Positions 29,821-42,341 of a DNA stretch of 64,000 nucleotides are shown here, one piece after another. The stretch is taken from positions 192,351,921 through 192,415,920 of the forward strand of contig NC_053393.1 of NCBI RefSeq assembly GCF_905171765.1. The letters run 5' to 3'. The first letter of the stretch is position 1; each line of letters begins with the position of its first letter. The stretch comes from Bufo bufo. Taxonomy: Eukaryota > Chordata > Amphibia > Anura > Bufonidae. The translations under genes were made by a program, and so were the position numbers. The notes under the pieces were generated by a model, which did no database searches, was not told the DNA's origin, and saw only the letters and a list, made by a program, of their open reading frames with translations.

Positions 29821-31530
29821 GCTATTTTTTTCAAAAACAAGATGGCAGCAGAAATGATTGGACTGTTGTTTATATTAATTGCATGTCATATTTTGTATTC
29901 TGTGCATTTGAATTGTGCAGGTCATATTGTATGTGCAGTGAGCACTGATTTCCTTGGCACAGTACAGCTATTGCCTTATCAGGGGATGGTGGATATGTTG
30001 GCAGAGCCTCTGGAGAGAGGGAATGACACAAGGAGAATGGGCTTTGTGAGTGTGGGTGGGGGGGAGACAATAGAAGTGAGCAGTTGTACTGTCAGGGGTC
30101 AAGGGTGAAACATTATGTTGCAGGGTTCCATAGTGGAGGGATGGGAACCGAAAGTGGAAAGTTCAACAGGATGTGCAGGAAGGAGATAAACTTAGGGGCT
30201 CTGTGGAGGTGAAGAGGATACAGTAGGTGGGCAGAGGTTCGGTCAGGGGGCAAGTAGCAGATGATGTGTGGTAAATTTCTGGTGAGGGAGGGAGTGTAGA
30301 AATATTAAGAGCAAGATGACCTTATCTCTCATTATATTTATTATTGGCAGTACATCACTGATTACACAGAGAGATGTGCTGCCGATAATTGGGCATCTTT
30401 CATCCTGATGAAAGATGCCCATCAGTCAATGAGCGAACATTTCCTCAATCATTGGCAGATTGACTACGAGCAAATTATCAGGAACAAGCAGTCCGATAAT
30501 TGGCCCTATTATTGTGCCGTCCAAATGTAAATAGGAGCTTTATATCTCTCTAACATTGACAGAATTGGTGCATAAATGGAGAAGTCCTACAAATGGGAGA
30601 GAAAGGATGCATTAAGGGAGGATGGGAGTTATTGGTTGAGTTAGAGTAGGCCTTTGATGTAGAACATTGCAGACTAATAAGAAGTCAATATAAAAGTATT
30701 TCTAATAAACATATTATAAATTTATGTGGAAAGAAAACAGAAAAAACAAGACATTGTGCCGTTAAATCACAGTAAAAATAAAAATGTATTGACTTAATGA
30801 AACAATTCATGTGTTCTTTTAGTCCAGCATGTATATGTCATTCAAAGGATCGAAATGGGAATCATTATAGCCCTGACAGTGTCCACACTTCAAATACTTT
30901 CAGAATGAATAAAGCTATGTGTAAGACTGAACCAGACACCTTGCAGATTGGGATCGGAGCCATCTCATACAGAGCTTTGCAAGGTTAAACAAACAGCTCA
31001 TATAACTTAATAGCATGTGAAACACATTTTCCTTTTGCCTTTTAGCGTGTGTCTTCTAAATGATGCAGGATTTGTTAACATTACACCATATTAAAATCAG
31101 CTATCCCATTTTTTTTCTCTCCATACTTTAAGTCTGGTGTTATAGGGTCTTTAGAATATTAATTGCAGGTCCCTCAAGTGATAATGATTTTAATTTTATT
31201 ATAGCTACTGCATTCCAGCTGTTTTTATTACACATTTTATGCTAAAAATAATATCCACATTAAGCACATCCATTTCCGTAATAACTTAATACTATCAACA
31301 GTAGATTACCATATAGCTGATATACTCCCGCTAACAGACCATAATTCTTTCAGAAATAATGACACATTGAAACTAGCCATCATCCATTACGTAAATTATA
31401 TCAAACTGTATTAACACAATTTTAATAAAAATACAAAGTGTAATAAGGTATATTAAACAATGGAAAGCTTTGCTGCAGACCACAAACCAATATACAGTCC
31501 ACCACATATTTCATAATTTTCCAATAGACA
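29821..31530. other. No recognisable gene
   Basis: A plus frame at 29809-30108 opens with an apparent hydrophobic segment (GLLFILIACHILYSVHL) but has no homology I recognise and sits beside the LTR. About 30340-30530 contains inverted blocks (GATAATTGG, GATGAAAGATGCCC) like a worn MITE. The rest is AT-rich. Confidence 0.5.
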
Positions 31531-31536
31531 GGAGGC

Positions 31537-32231
31537 TGTGACACTTAGGTCGTGACACCCTTGTGACAATTACTATCGCTGACCCTGTTGTTCCTGGGGT
31601 CAGAAGGTCGCAGTGGGTGGCTACTTGCTTGGTTTCTCAAGAGATCGCTCCATGACCTAGTGGTGGGAATGGATTCCGGTCCAGGTTTTCCTGCTTAGGT
31701 TTGCGATCCTTTTTGTTCCATTTAGGAATCTGTAGCTTTTTCTTTCAGCTGTTCTCTGTCAGCCACTCCCAGCTACTATATATTCTCCCTTTCTGCTTCC
31801 TTTGTTGCTAGATATACACCTTCTTTCCAGATCTTCTATTCTGACCTCTGGGGGAGTTGGAGTTGCTGTGGAGGTGTCGGAACTGGAGCTGTTGGATCTC
31901 CGGTTCACTCCTGTTGTTGTCCTCTGTTTGTTGTCTCCCTTTGGGGATTGTTTGTGGTGTTTGTGTTTGTCCTTTCCCTGCTGTTACCCTAGGTGTCAGT
32001 GGTGAGGGCTAGTGCTCCCACCTCCCTATTCACTACCTAGGGCTTATTTCAGGGTAAGCCAGGGACGAGGCATGTGATCGGCGTACGGGTTAGCAGCCCA
32101 TCTAGGGACGTCAGGGCAGTCAGTGCTAGGTAAGTTAGGGGTCACCACTCCTCCCTCTCCCTAGTGGTAGGGTACTCCTCTTCCCTCCCCTCCACACAGC
32201 ACGTCTGTTACCTGCCTAATCAGACGTGATA
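31537..32231 (+). mobile_element. Solo LTR, same family as 37841-38492
   Basis: Shared blocks with 37841-38492 in the same order: GGGGTCAG(A/G)A(A/G)GTCGCAG, a TATA region (CTATATATTCTCCC), CTGTTGTTGTCC, CCCTAGGTGTCAGTGGTG, AGGCA(T/C)GTGATCG and GGGACGTCAGGGCAGTCAG. The start and end are approximate and I do not see a clean target duplication. No coding interior. Confidence 0.75.
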
Positions 32232-32403
32232 CTGATCAAATATAATCCTTTATTTGGTCAATCGATAAAATACACCCAGGTCAAAAGGATGGTGGGATGG
32301 TTCAGGCAATGGCCTACACACTTTTTTGTAGCCCTGTATGTTGACGTGCATGATCTACTGTCTTACTGTATACTAACACTTCTATCTATTTTACAACACT
32401 TTA

Positions 32404-33360
32404 GGCCCCTTTCACACGGGCGAGTATTCCGCGCGGATGCGATGCGTGAGTTGAACGCATTGCACCCGCACTGAATACCGACCCATTCATTTCTATGGGG
32501 CTGTTCACATGAGCGGTGATTTTCACGCATCACTTGTGCGTTGCGTGAAAATCGCAGCATGCTCTATATTCAGCGTTTTTCACGCAACGCATGCCCCATA
32601 GAAGTGAATGGGGTTGCGTGAAAATCGCAAGCATCTGCAAGCAAGTGCGGATGCGGTGCGATTTTCACGCACGGTTGCTAGGAGACGATCTGGATGGAGA
32701 CCCGATCATTATTATTTTCCCTTATAACATGGTTATAAGGGAAAATAATAGCATTCTGAATACAGAATGCCTAGTAAAATAGCGCTGGAGGGGTTAAAAA
32801 AATAAAATAAAAATTTAACTCACTTTAATCCACTTGCTGGCGCTGCCGGCATCTCGTCTGTCTCCTTCTTTGCTGAACAGGACCTGTGGTGAGCATTCAT
32901 TCCAGGACCTGTGGTGACGTCACTCCGGTCATCACATGATCTTTTACCATGGTTATGGGTCATGTGATGGATCATGTGATGACCGGAGTGACGTCACCAC
33001 AGGTCCTGGAATGAATGCTCACCACAGGTCCTGTTCAGCAAAGAGGGAGACAGACGAGATGCCGCCAGCGCCAGCAAGTGGATTAAGGTGAGTTAAATTA
33101 TTATTATTTTTTTTTTAACCCCTCTAGCGCTATTTTACTATGCATTCTGTATTCAGAATGCTATTATTTTCCCTTATAACCATGTTATACGGGAAAATAA
33201 TACAATCTACAGACCACCGATCCCAAGCACGAACTTCTGTGAAGAAGTTCGGGTTTGGGTACCAAACATGCGCGATTTTTCTCACGCGAGCGCAAAACGC
33301 ATTACAATGTTTTGCACTCGCGCGGAAAAATCGCGGGTGTTCCCGCTCCCAGCTGCAAAA
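32404..33360. mobile_element. Large hairpin MITE, Harbinger-like, one end missing
   Basis: It begins GGCCCCTTTCACACGGGCGAG-like after TTA (32401-32403). A long near-perfect palindrome (about 32690-33210) is centred at 32950, with TGACGTCA at 32915-32922 and 32989-32996. The right end lacks an inverted copy of the left terminus. A relative occupies 62195-64000. Confidence 0.75.
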
Positions 33361-33560
33361 ATGGAATTAACTCATGACAAGTCATTCAAACTAAGCGGGC
33401 CCAAGGCTTCACATTTAAAAATCCATTTTGCTTCATATTTCAATGATTTGTTTTGTCTATCTCCCCAATCTCTTAATCCTCACAAAGCATAATGTTATAT
33501 TAGTATTATGACAGTCTTTTACAAGGGAAATTAAGGGACACTCTTCCCCCATTGTAATAG

Positions 33561-34151
33561 TGTTACGGTTATCCCGTTCGCCGCTTCCTCCTTGCACAGC
33601 AGCATCCAGTTGCCGGGGGAACCAGTGCTGCTGGGCAGCCTTCTCTGAGCTTAGAGCCCCGGATCAATGAGGTTGGGGTGCCGGGGCTCCAGAGCATCAG
33701 GACACTCAACCAGAAGCTCGACCCAGCATGCAGGGACGCCGGGTGAGTTGCTCCTTGCTCAGTATAAAAGACAAGCCTGCAGGTGCCAGTGAATTTCTTG
33801 TCCTCCCCCTCCCCCAGCTGTTCTCTGGTGGTATTGAAGACTCCACTGACTGAGATTTCTGGATTGTTATTGTGAGTATGGCTATGGCCTCTGGCAATTT
33901 GGTATTGTATTGATCTCCTGTTTTTGACTTACTGGAGTGTTGGTTTTCTCCTTTGCCTCTAGTGGTTTTGTACTTCATTGTCCGACTGGCATTTGACCCT
34001 TTATCGTACAACTATTCTTATGTTTGTCTGTTTGTTGTTCCCTGTTTGCGTGTTGCCCTCACACGTATTTCAATATAGGGACTGCCACCCAGTTGTGGGG
34101 TCACTAGATAGGGATCAGTGAAGTCTGTTTGTGTGTGATGTTATCCTGACA
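33561..34151 (+). mobile_element. Solo LTR of a third family
   Basis: TGTTACGG to CCTGACA, 591 bp, with a TATA box AGTATAAAAGAC at about 33761-33772. Flanking 5-mers are AATAG and AAAAG (four of five match). The interior shows no protein. Confidence 0.72.
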
Positions 34152-34429
34152 AAAAGATTTCAGATTCTTTCAAGATGATCCTAAATTCCCTTGAAAGGAA
34201 ATAAGCCCATACACAACATTGCACACATTTGAAGTGCTTGATCTTAAAGGGGTTGTCCCACAAAAAAATATTCTACATATTTTGAACAAGCACCTGGATC
34301 TGAATACTTTTATATTTGCATGTAATTAAAAATTTAGTATAGCCACTGTGTTATTCACTGAAATCTATCCGTATAGCTCCACCTGCTTATTGCTCATTAT
34401 CTAATTTCACTGCCCTGCTCACTGAGATG

Positions 34430-36023
34430 CAAGGCCGGTTCTAGGTGAAATGGGGCCCTGGGCCGAAAAACAATAAGGGCCCCCCCCCATGACACTTGAT
34501 GACTTTTACAGAAGAAACTGTATATTTTGGGGCACAGTGTAGCGGTATACTGTATATTGTGTGGCACAGTGTAGGCTATATGTGTATAACAAACATATTT
34601 CACATGAAAACTTACAATTACTTGGCTTGGCCCTTGGGGATCTCGGACACCACTTCAACACTTGGCTGGGGGGCTCGGCAGAGCTGATGTGTTTTATCCT
34701 AATGAGAAAGATTTCATAATAAGAATTTGGAGAAGGGGCAGAGGGATAGCAGAGCAGGGAGAGGCTGGTGCTGCTACTAGGGGGTCATACCATGGGAAGT
34801 AATAAAGCCCACCATAATGCCCCCCCAGTAGAAATAATTCTCCTTATAATGTGACAGTGCAAAAAATACCCCCTTGTAATGCCCCCAGTTGAGCTAATGT
34901 CCCCATAGTGCTCCCATAATGTGCCAGTATAAAATACCCCTATATAGTGACCTCAGTAAATGCCCTCATAGTGCTCCTCTCCCTCCTAGTGCCCCCCATA
35001 ATGTACCAGTATAAAATGCCCGATATATAGTGCGCCAGTAGATGCCCTCAGTGTCCCTCATAATTTGTAAGAATAAAATACCCCTTCTCAGTGCCCCCGT
35101 AGATGACCCCATAGTAGTCCTCTCCCCCCTTCCCCATAGTACCCACCACAATGTGTCCCAGTATAAAATGCCCCTATACAGAGCCCCCATATAAAATAAC
35201 CGTTCTTTGTGGCCTCAGTAGATGCCCCTATAGTGCCACCAATAATGTGCCAGTAAGAAGTGCCCCCATAGATGTCCCCCAATAATGTGCCAGTAAAATG
35301 TGCCCTCATAGATGCCCCCCAATCATGTGCCTGTAACCTGAGCCCCCATCAACATGTGCCAGTAGCCATAGGCGCCCCCCCCCCCTATCATTTGCCAGTA
35401 GCCATAGGCGGCCCCCCCCCATCATGTGCCAGTAGCCATAGGCGGCTCCCCCTATCATGTGCCAGTAGCCATAGGTGGCCCCCCCCTATCATGTGCCACT
35501 AGCCATAGGGCACCCCCTATCATGTTCCACTAGCCATAGGGACCCCCTATCATGTGCCACTAGCCATATGCCCCCCCCCCTATCATTTGCCAGTAGCCAC
35601 CAGTATTTTACCGAAAAAAAAAATGAAAAAAACACTTATACTTACCTCCTTGGCAGCGATGCGATGCAGGCCTTTTCCGGCCTGTGTCCCGCGCTGTGTA
35701 CGGCTCAGGCGGCGCGATGACATCATCGCGCCGCCTGCACCGGCCTCTGATAGGCTGCAGGCACTAGACCGGCAGCCTATCAGAGGAAGGGAAAGGGACA
35801 CACCTCTCCCTCCCCTGCCGCACAGCCATCTGTATCGCTGTCCTGAGGACGGCGATACAGATGACTAGAGATGAGCGCTTCCACAATGGAAGCGCTCATC
35901 TCCGTCTGATACTGACTGTCCTGCCTGCCTAAAGTTAGTTGCGGGCCGGCGCGAGGGGGCCCCTAAGGACTCGGGGGCCCGGGGGCAATTGCCCCCCTTG
36001 CCTCTATGGAAGCGCCGGCCCTG
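34430..36023. mobile_element. hAT-type non-autonomous element, 8-bp duplication
   Basis: CAAGGCCGG at the left and CGCCGGCCCTG at the right form inverted ends, flanked by CTGAGATG (34422-34429 and 36024-36031). It contains short C-rich arrays and a small palindrome at 35870-35915 (GATGAGCGCTTCC with its reverse complement). No transposase. Confidence 0.85.
35270..35605 (+). repeat. About 30-35-bp C-rich minisatellite
   Basis: Units of TATCATGTGCCAGTAGCCATAGG followed by runs of 6-13 C. The G-rich opposite strand has repeated runs of G and could form quadruplexes. Confidence 0.85.
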
Positions 36024-36284
36024 CTGAGATGGAAGCACATTCTCAGTTACATGATTACATCCTTCACTGTGGCTACATTAGAAAGGACATTACTTCTGAG
36101 AAAGTGCACGCCCCCTAAACTGCTAGCTTGAAGTAAATCTAGCAGAGCAATTGAAGCAATAAATGGAGTGATATCTGGATCCATGTAAGGTACAGAGCTG
36201 GTCCTAGCTTTGTTAGAAAGAAATTTTGCATGTACTATGGTATATGATATAATTTTTTTACATAACTCATGGGATAACCCCTAT

Positions 36285-37835
36285 AAATTTCACAAAGGAT
36301 GAATAATTAGTGGTTACAATCGAATTACTAAAAGTCAAGCAGGCGTAAGAACAGATTACATGAAGAGCTCTTAAAGAAGCTTGAATTACTATCAATACAG
36401 AGTGCAACTAACCCTTTAATGCATGCCTCCCAAGTGTCTATCTTTTGGAGGGACAGTTCCTCTGTTTGATTCAAGTCCTTCTGTCCCTCTTTACTACTTA
36501 AATGTCCCTCTTTTTAAACTAGGAAATAAATGTTCATTAATAAACTAATAAACAACTCCAGAAACTATCTGCTTGGTTCTCACCTGTACATTAGACCTCA
36601 ACGTATATTTTTGTTCATTATTTTGTGCAATTTGGATCTTAAACTGTCTATGATCAGATGAGTATTGTGCTAATATTTAAAAGGGTATTCCAGCTCAAGA
36701 ATAAAAACTGTCCGAGGGGCTGGACATGCTGTAAAAAAATAATAATACAACTTATACCCACTGATCCCTCTGCACTGCTTTTGACAGTGCCCGATCCCCG
36801 TTGCACCCCACGTCTTGCTACTGTCTCAACATGGTGTGAAAAGGCTGTGAATTCTGCTTCACCAATCACTGGCTGCATCCATGACTCACCAGCCAGTGAT
36901 TAGATCTTTCACACAAAGTTGGGTGGTATGCCTTAATGCTGTATGACGTAACTGTATGTCATAAGGGTTAAGGGGAAGTATGGAGCACGCTAATGCGGAG
37001 AGCTCACTCCATACATGGCAAGATAACTCTAATGCAGTCGTTTAACCCCTTAGATGCCACTGTCATTAGCAACCATGATATCTGTGTAACCCCCACAGTG
37101 AAATTGCAGAGCTCTGATAGGTTGCTATTACAGTCTGTGAAAAACCTAAAGACTACATTAGGGTTCTATTGCATTCTACGTTACAAGAGATCAGAAGATT
37201 GTATGTACAAGTCCACTGAGAGAACTAAAAAGTGCAGTAGAAAAAGATAAAAAAAGTTTTTAAAATATTTTAAAAAATACAAAAATATGAGATAATATAA
37301 AATAATTGGTACTGCTGCTTCCAAAAATTTCAAAACTATTTATAACAATATTAATCAGCATGGTGAATGCATTAGCTGGGAAAAAAAATTAACCAATTAG
37401 CTGTATTCTGGTCACGTTGCTCCACCAATTTTTTTTAAAAATAGTGGTCAAAAGTCATATGTACTCCAAAACAGTGTAAAAAAAAACACAGCTTGCCCAG
37501 CAAGAAAAAAAGAGCACTAATATAGCTATGTAGCCAGGCTATCAGAATATGGTGATGAAAAGAAAAAACTGTTATTTAAAGTTTTTTTTTTTAAGTAGTA
37601 CAAGATAATAGAAGGTATATAAATTTGGTATTATTGTAATCATAATAAGGTTGTTGTGTCATTTTTAGCACACAGTAAAAACTGTAAACACAAACCCCAA
37701 AAATCTAAGCATAATGACATTTTCATTTTTTTGTTTCACCTTACTAGTTTCTCAATTTCCAATACAAACTATGGTAAATTAAATGGTGCCATTAAACAAC
37801 TTGTCCCGCCAAACAAATCAAGCTGTTAGATATGG
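36285..37835. other. No recognisable gene
   Basis: There are worn fragments of TTAA-type repeats (36670-36920, GGGTATTCCAGCTC) and long A or T runs (37240-37440, 37560-37600). No domain-bearing frame or RNA gene is visible. Confidence 0.5.
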
Positions 37836-37840
37836 CTATG

Positions 37841-38492
37841 TGTCACGAGGGTGTCGAGGACCACGCCTGACTCCGTTATACCCGGGGTCAGGAAGTCGCA
37901 GCGGTTGGCTGCACGCTCTATTTAAGATAGGGCTGTTTTCCTTATGGTAGCTTTCTGGGTTTGCTTAGCAAACCCTTTTGGCTGACTCAGGGATCCGTAG
38001 CTCCTTCTCCTCAGCTGTTCCTTGTCCAGCACTCCCAGACCTCCTTATATTTCTCTCTCACACTTCTCTGGTTGCCAGAGATAGAGCTTCCTGCCTGGAC
38101 ATCTATTCTGACCTTCTGGAGCTGTGTTGCTGCGTTCGCTGGTAGTTGGTCCAGTACGCTACCCTCCAGATCCCTGTTGGACCTTTTTGGTTTATTGTGG
38201 TCGCCCACCTGGGTGTATGTGTTTGTATGTTTTGTCTGTCCTCTCCCTGGTGTTTCCCTCTTAGTGATAGTGGTGTGGACTAGCTATCCCACCGGCCTGT
38301 TCACTATCCAGGGCTCATATTAGGGAAAGCCAGGGTTTAGGCACGTGATCGCCGCACGGGTGAGGAACCCGTCTAGGGACGTCAGGGCAGTCAGGTGCCA
38401 GCCGCAAGGTGAGTTAGGGGTCACCACCTTTCCCTCTCCCTTGGGCAGGGCTTTCCCTGTTTTCCTCCCTGTGCGTGTCGTCGGTCATTACA
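37841..38492 (+). mobile_element. Solo LTR, CTATG duplication
   Basis: TGTCACGAGG to GTCATTACA, 652 bp, flanked by CTATG (37836-37840 and 38493-38497). TATA-like CTTATATTTC near 38043. Related to 31537-32231. Confidence 0.9.
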
Positions 38493-38499
38493 CTATGTC

Positions 38500-39415
38500 A
38501 ATGGAAAATTTAAAAAGTTGGTTCTTAGGAGGTGGAGAGGTAAAAACAAAAACACAAAAAATGAAAATTGGCCTGCTTCTTTAGGGTTTTAGAAAAATAA
38601 AAATCCAGTTATTAGAAAACAGACTTAGATTCTACTCCCTCACATGACAGGGTCAGTCCCAGTACAATTTAGAAGACATCCCGGCACTCAATATCTTCAA
38701 TCAGTTAATCTATTTTATTATTCACAAAGAGTCCCAGTGCTGTTATAGCAAGCTACCTGCAAAGCTGTGTTTGAGGAACAGCTTGTAAGGCAGAATACCA
38801 TAGACTGCAATAGTATTCTATTTCTTTTCTTTTTTGTTAAAAAAAACACTAAACATTAAAAAATAAACATTATAGATATTGCTGTGTCTCAAAATGTTTG
38901 AATGATTGAAATACATATATCAATATTTTTCCTGCGTGGTAAATGCTGTACAGGTACAAAATAAATACAGTAAATAAAAATGCATGAGTCCCCTGCATTT
39001 TTTGTCCCTCCTGAAAACATTTAATAAGAAGTGATTTCAAAATTAGTTTAAAAAAGTCATGTTTGTCAGAAAATGGCAATTCAATGAATTTTTGTTTTCC
39101 ATAGGTTTTGATTTAAAAAAAAGTAGTGAAACATAATAAAAATGCATATATGCGCATAGTGAATGCCATAATAACAAAACCTTGGTGGAATTGTGTTTTT
39201 TTTCACCCCACAATTTTTCACCCCATTTTCTTATTTTCCAATACAAGATATGGCAAATTATGGTGACATTATAAATACAACTTGTTGTCTCCCCCCAAAA
39301 AAAGCAATCCTCTTCTAGCCCTTATGTGAATGATTTTTTTTTTTAAAGTTGTAGCTTTTGGAAGGTATAAAGAAAAAATAAAAATGCAAAAACAAAAATT
39401 TTGCTGGTCCCTAAG
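38500..39415. other. No recognisable gene
   Basis: AT-rich sequence with worn repeats. A short block at about 38670-38760 resembles the outer part of a Penelope-type terminal repeat (weak). No domain is visible. Confidence 0.45.
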
Positions 39416-39419
39416 GGGT

Positions 39420-39620
39420 TAATACCCAGGGGAGATAGAAACAATGGTCCAGGCTTATCAAAACAAAGAAAAACTAGCTTAGTTGCCTATAGTAACAATC
39501 AGATTTCACTTTTTATTTTCCAAAGGAGTCCTAAAAAAAATGAAAAGTGAAATCTGATTGGTTGCTATAGGCAGCTAAGACAGTTTTCCTTTATACCAGT
39601 TTTGATAAATCTCCCCCAGT
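39420..39620. mobile_element. Hairpin MITE with GGGGGAGATTTATCAAA-type ends
   Basis: Left arm (39424-39520) and right arm (39535-39617) are imperfect reverse complements, with CAATCAGATTTCACTTTT at the inner ends. It is non-coding and the target duplication is not clear. Confidence 0.7.
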
Positions 39621-39834
39621 GAATTATTGTGAAGCAATATGGAATGTGACACAATAAGCACATTAGAATTATATATTGATCACGGCACTCTATCTTGTAC
39701 TGACTGGTTTAGGGTGCATGTCTCAGTGCGTTCCTTGCTCCACCTCTTGGAACAGGTAAGTATACAACAATTCAGACAGCACTCCAATGTTGATTAGTGA
39801 TTTTTATTGGCCGGACATAGTGGTCCTTTTTTGG

Positions 39835-39882
39835 ACTGAAACAACGTTTCGGGCAAAAAGCATGCCCTTCATCAGGCTGATG
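39835..39882 (-). ncRNA. Hammerhead ribozyme core, left terminal repeat
   Basis: Minus strand: CTGATGA (39875-39869), a perfect stem II GGGCA/TGCCC closed by a TGCTTTT loop, then GAAAC (39850-39846) and a short GTTGTTTC stem III segment. Core bases are intact. Confidence 0.82.
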
Positions 39883-40490
39883 TCAGAAAAAAAAAAATAT
39901 GTATAAATACAATATTTGTGAAATACATGATTGTATGGTACAGAAATAAATAAAGCTTTCTGTGGGTACATAATTCCTATATATAGTATAATCGAATGCT
40001 GCATGATTAAAAAAATAATGAAGATACATGATTCTAAATAAAATAACATGACATAACAGATTCCATTTGCTCCATGGGATCATTTTTGGCTCTATAAATT
40101 CATAATAGCAAATATTATGTCAAGAGAGCATACATAAACATTGAATACAGCAGTTACATCAGACATCAGAACAAGCTGGACCACTTGAGAGAAAGTGTGG
40201 CAGATAGAGTAAAAGGAAGGTGAATAATAGAAGTGAGGGCACTAGATGTGTACACTATAAGCACTGTATGTGTACATATATAGGGAGCAGTCTTCTATCT
40301 TATTAAAGGTAGCAATGCAGGCTAAGAGTATAAGAAGTGAGAGCACTGGGTATATGCACTACAAGCACTGTATATGGACATATATACGGAGCAGTCATCT
40401 ATCTTATTAGAGGTAGTGAGGGAAGGAAAAAGCAATGCAGGCTAAGAGTATAAAGAAACAACGATCTGCGTTGCGTGCTCATGAGGGTAA

Positions 40491-41088
40491 ATGGCCGGCA
40501 TAGTTGCGGTATGTAGAGATGGCATTGAATGTGTCAGAGAAACCATTCGCTTACAAGCAGAGTTTTCTGCCTTGGAACAAGAATTTATCATCTCTCTTTT
40601 ATCATTTGTACTCAAAAGGAACTATTTTCTCTTTGAAGACCAATTTTACTTTCAGATCTCCGGGACAGCCATGGGCTGTAGTGTGGCGCCTACTTTTGCG
40701 GTTCTACATGAATCATTTTGAGGATTCTTTTGTATACACGAATGAGTTGTTTTGTAAACACGTGAAATGTTGGTATAGATATATTGACGATATCTTCTGT
40801 ATTTGGCAGGGCCCAGCAGAAGACCTGTATACATTTCATAGAACCATCAACTCGGCCACAGACTCAATCTCTCTCTCCTTGACCTGCAGCGACACCGAGA
40901 TTTCGTTTCTGGATGTTTTACTTAAGGTAAGGAACAACACATTACAAACTGATCTTTACACAAAACCCACGGATAGGAACAGCCTTTTAAGGCACGATTC
41001 ATTTCACCCCCCTGGACCCACTTCTATTATTCACCTTCCTTTTACTCTATCTGCCACACTTTCTCTCAAGTGGTCCAGCTTGTTCTGA
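40491..41088 (+). pseudogene. Penelope-like reverse transcriptase fragment
   Basis: Two overlapping plus frames (40491-40721 and 40504-41088) carry consecutive RT motifs: FYFQISGTAMGCSVAPTFA in the first, then WYRYIDDIFCIW (the catalytic YIDD), ISFLDVLL and LYTKPTDRNSLL in the second. The change of frame falls near 40700. The N-terminal part of RT and the GIY-YIG endonuclease are missing. Penelope RTs are related to telomerase RT. The frame ends in the right terminal repeat. This copy is dead. Confidence 0.9.
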
Positions 41089-41379
41089 CGTCTGATGTAA
41101 CTGCTGTATTCAATGTTTATGTATGCTCTCTTGATATAATATTTGCTATTATGAATTTATATAGCCAAAAATGTTCCCATGGAGCAAATGGAATCTGTTA
41201 TGTTATGTTATTTTATTTAGAATCATGTATCTTCATTATTTTTTGAATCATGCAGCATTCGATTATGCTATATATAGGAATTATGTACCCACAGAAAGCT
41301 TTATTTATTTCTGTACCATACAATCATGTATTTCACAAATATTGTATTTATACATATTTATTCTTTTTTTTTTTCTTAC

Positions 41380-41432
41380 ATCAGCCTGATGAAGGGCATT
41401 CTTTTTGCCGGAAACGTTGTTTCAGTCCAAAA
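41380..41432 (+). ncRNA. Hammerhead ribozyme core, right terminal repeat
   Basis: Plus strand: CTGATGA (41386-41392), stem II GGGCA/TGCC(G) closed by TTCTTTT with one weakened closing pair, then GAAAC (41411-41415) and GTTGTTTC. Confidence 0.8.
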
Positions 41433-41504
41433 AAGGACCACTATGTCCGGCCAATAAAAATCACTAATCAACATTGGAGTGCTGTCTGAATTGTTGTATA
41501 CAAT

Positions 41505-42340
41505 AAGCATATTGATATGGGACCTTCGGGCTTCTTGGTTTGATTGATCATAGTACTGTAGCTTAGGTCCATTTTTGTAATTGTTTAAATGTCCTGTTGC
41601 ATGTCTATTTTTGTATTTTGATAAATGATTTTAACATATGCAACATACATTGAAGTGCAAGTATTTAGTGTTGTGACATAGATGGGAGTGCTTGTATATC
41701 CGGGTGTGCATGTCACTGCGCATACAGGACAATGGAGATCCATGTAGGAATGCGAAGCATCCGTTCCCTGAACCACCTAACTATCCCCTTGACCTGGCTG
41801 TATTTTCTGGAATGACTCAGTGAAGAATTATATTTTATTATTGAGTGCCACAGCCTTCTTTGTATTGGAATTTCTGTGGATTTGGCTTGAACTGAAGAGC
41901 ACCACTGACGAGGTCTGCAGGTGTCCCTATGTATTGAATTAATATTGACTTGAGACTGTTGGCGTCATATGGCCGATCTCATTTTGTCTTGGAATGTGAA
42001 CATATTTCATTATTGCTGGCGTACACAATATAGATAATGTGATTGGGTACTCTACTAATCCTACAGATGCCGTCATAAGTCATTGACAAAAAAAATTATC
42101 TAGTCTTGATGTCCAGTCTTGAGTACATTGTATTTAAATAAGATTTATTTTATACTGTATGAACAAGTATCAAGAAAGGATCATCAGCACAGAAGAAATA
42201 GAGACCGTTTATATATTTAAGTGAATGAGGCTGAACTGCAATGCAATGGAGCTGTTTCTTGGAAGAAAAAACGACTTCTTCAGGATTAATTTATCATTTC
42301 TAATTAGTAAAACATCTTGTAAATTGTTTCTTAGTTATAT
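41505..42340. other. No recognisable gene
   Basis: No domain, RNA gene or clean repeat ends visible between the Penelope element and the Tc1 element. Confidence 0.5.
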
Positions 42341-42341
42341 A

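Larger units (their letters stand above)
34244..36284. mobile_element. TTAA-type element opened by a hAT MITE
   Basis: TTAA at 34244 is followed by AGGGGTTGTCCCAC. At 36262-36284 the inverted end reads GGGATAACCCCTATAA, a slightly decayed form. The ends match the 44943-45423 element (AGGGGTTGTCCGGG). Most of the length is the nested hAT MITE. Confidence 0.7.
39761..41500 (+). mobile_element. Penelope-like element with inverted terminal repeats
   Basis: The left repeat (39761-40090, inverted) and right repeat (about 41165-41500) match as reverse complements through GTATACAACAATTCAGACAG, the hammerhead region and the ATTCTAAATAAAATAACATG block. Between them lies a 5'-truncated Penelope-type reverse transcriptase. 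Inverted arrangement of terminal repeats is known in Penelope-like elements. Confidence 0.88.

Noticed and set aside
29809..30108. 99-residue frame with a possible signal or membrane segment
   Set aside because: No recognisable domain, follows directly on a gypsy LTR end and has no supporting promoter or splice context.
40491..41088. Penelope RT as telomerase RT
   Set aside because: YIDD with the FLDV and TKPTDRN motifs and hammerhead repeats are Penelope features; no telomerase-specific region is visible.
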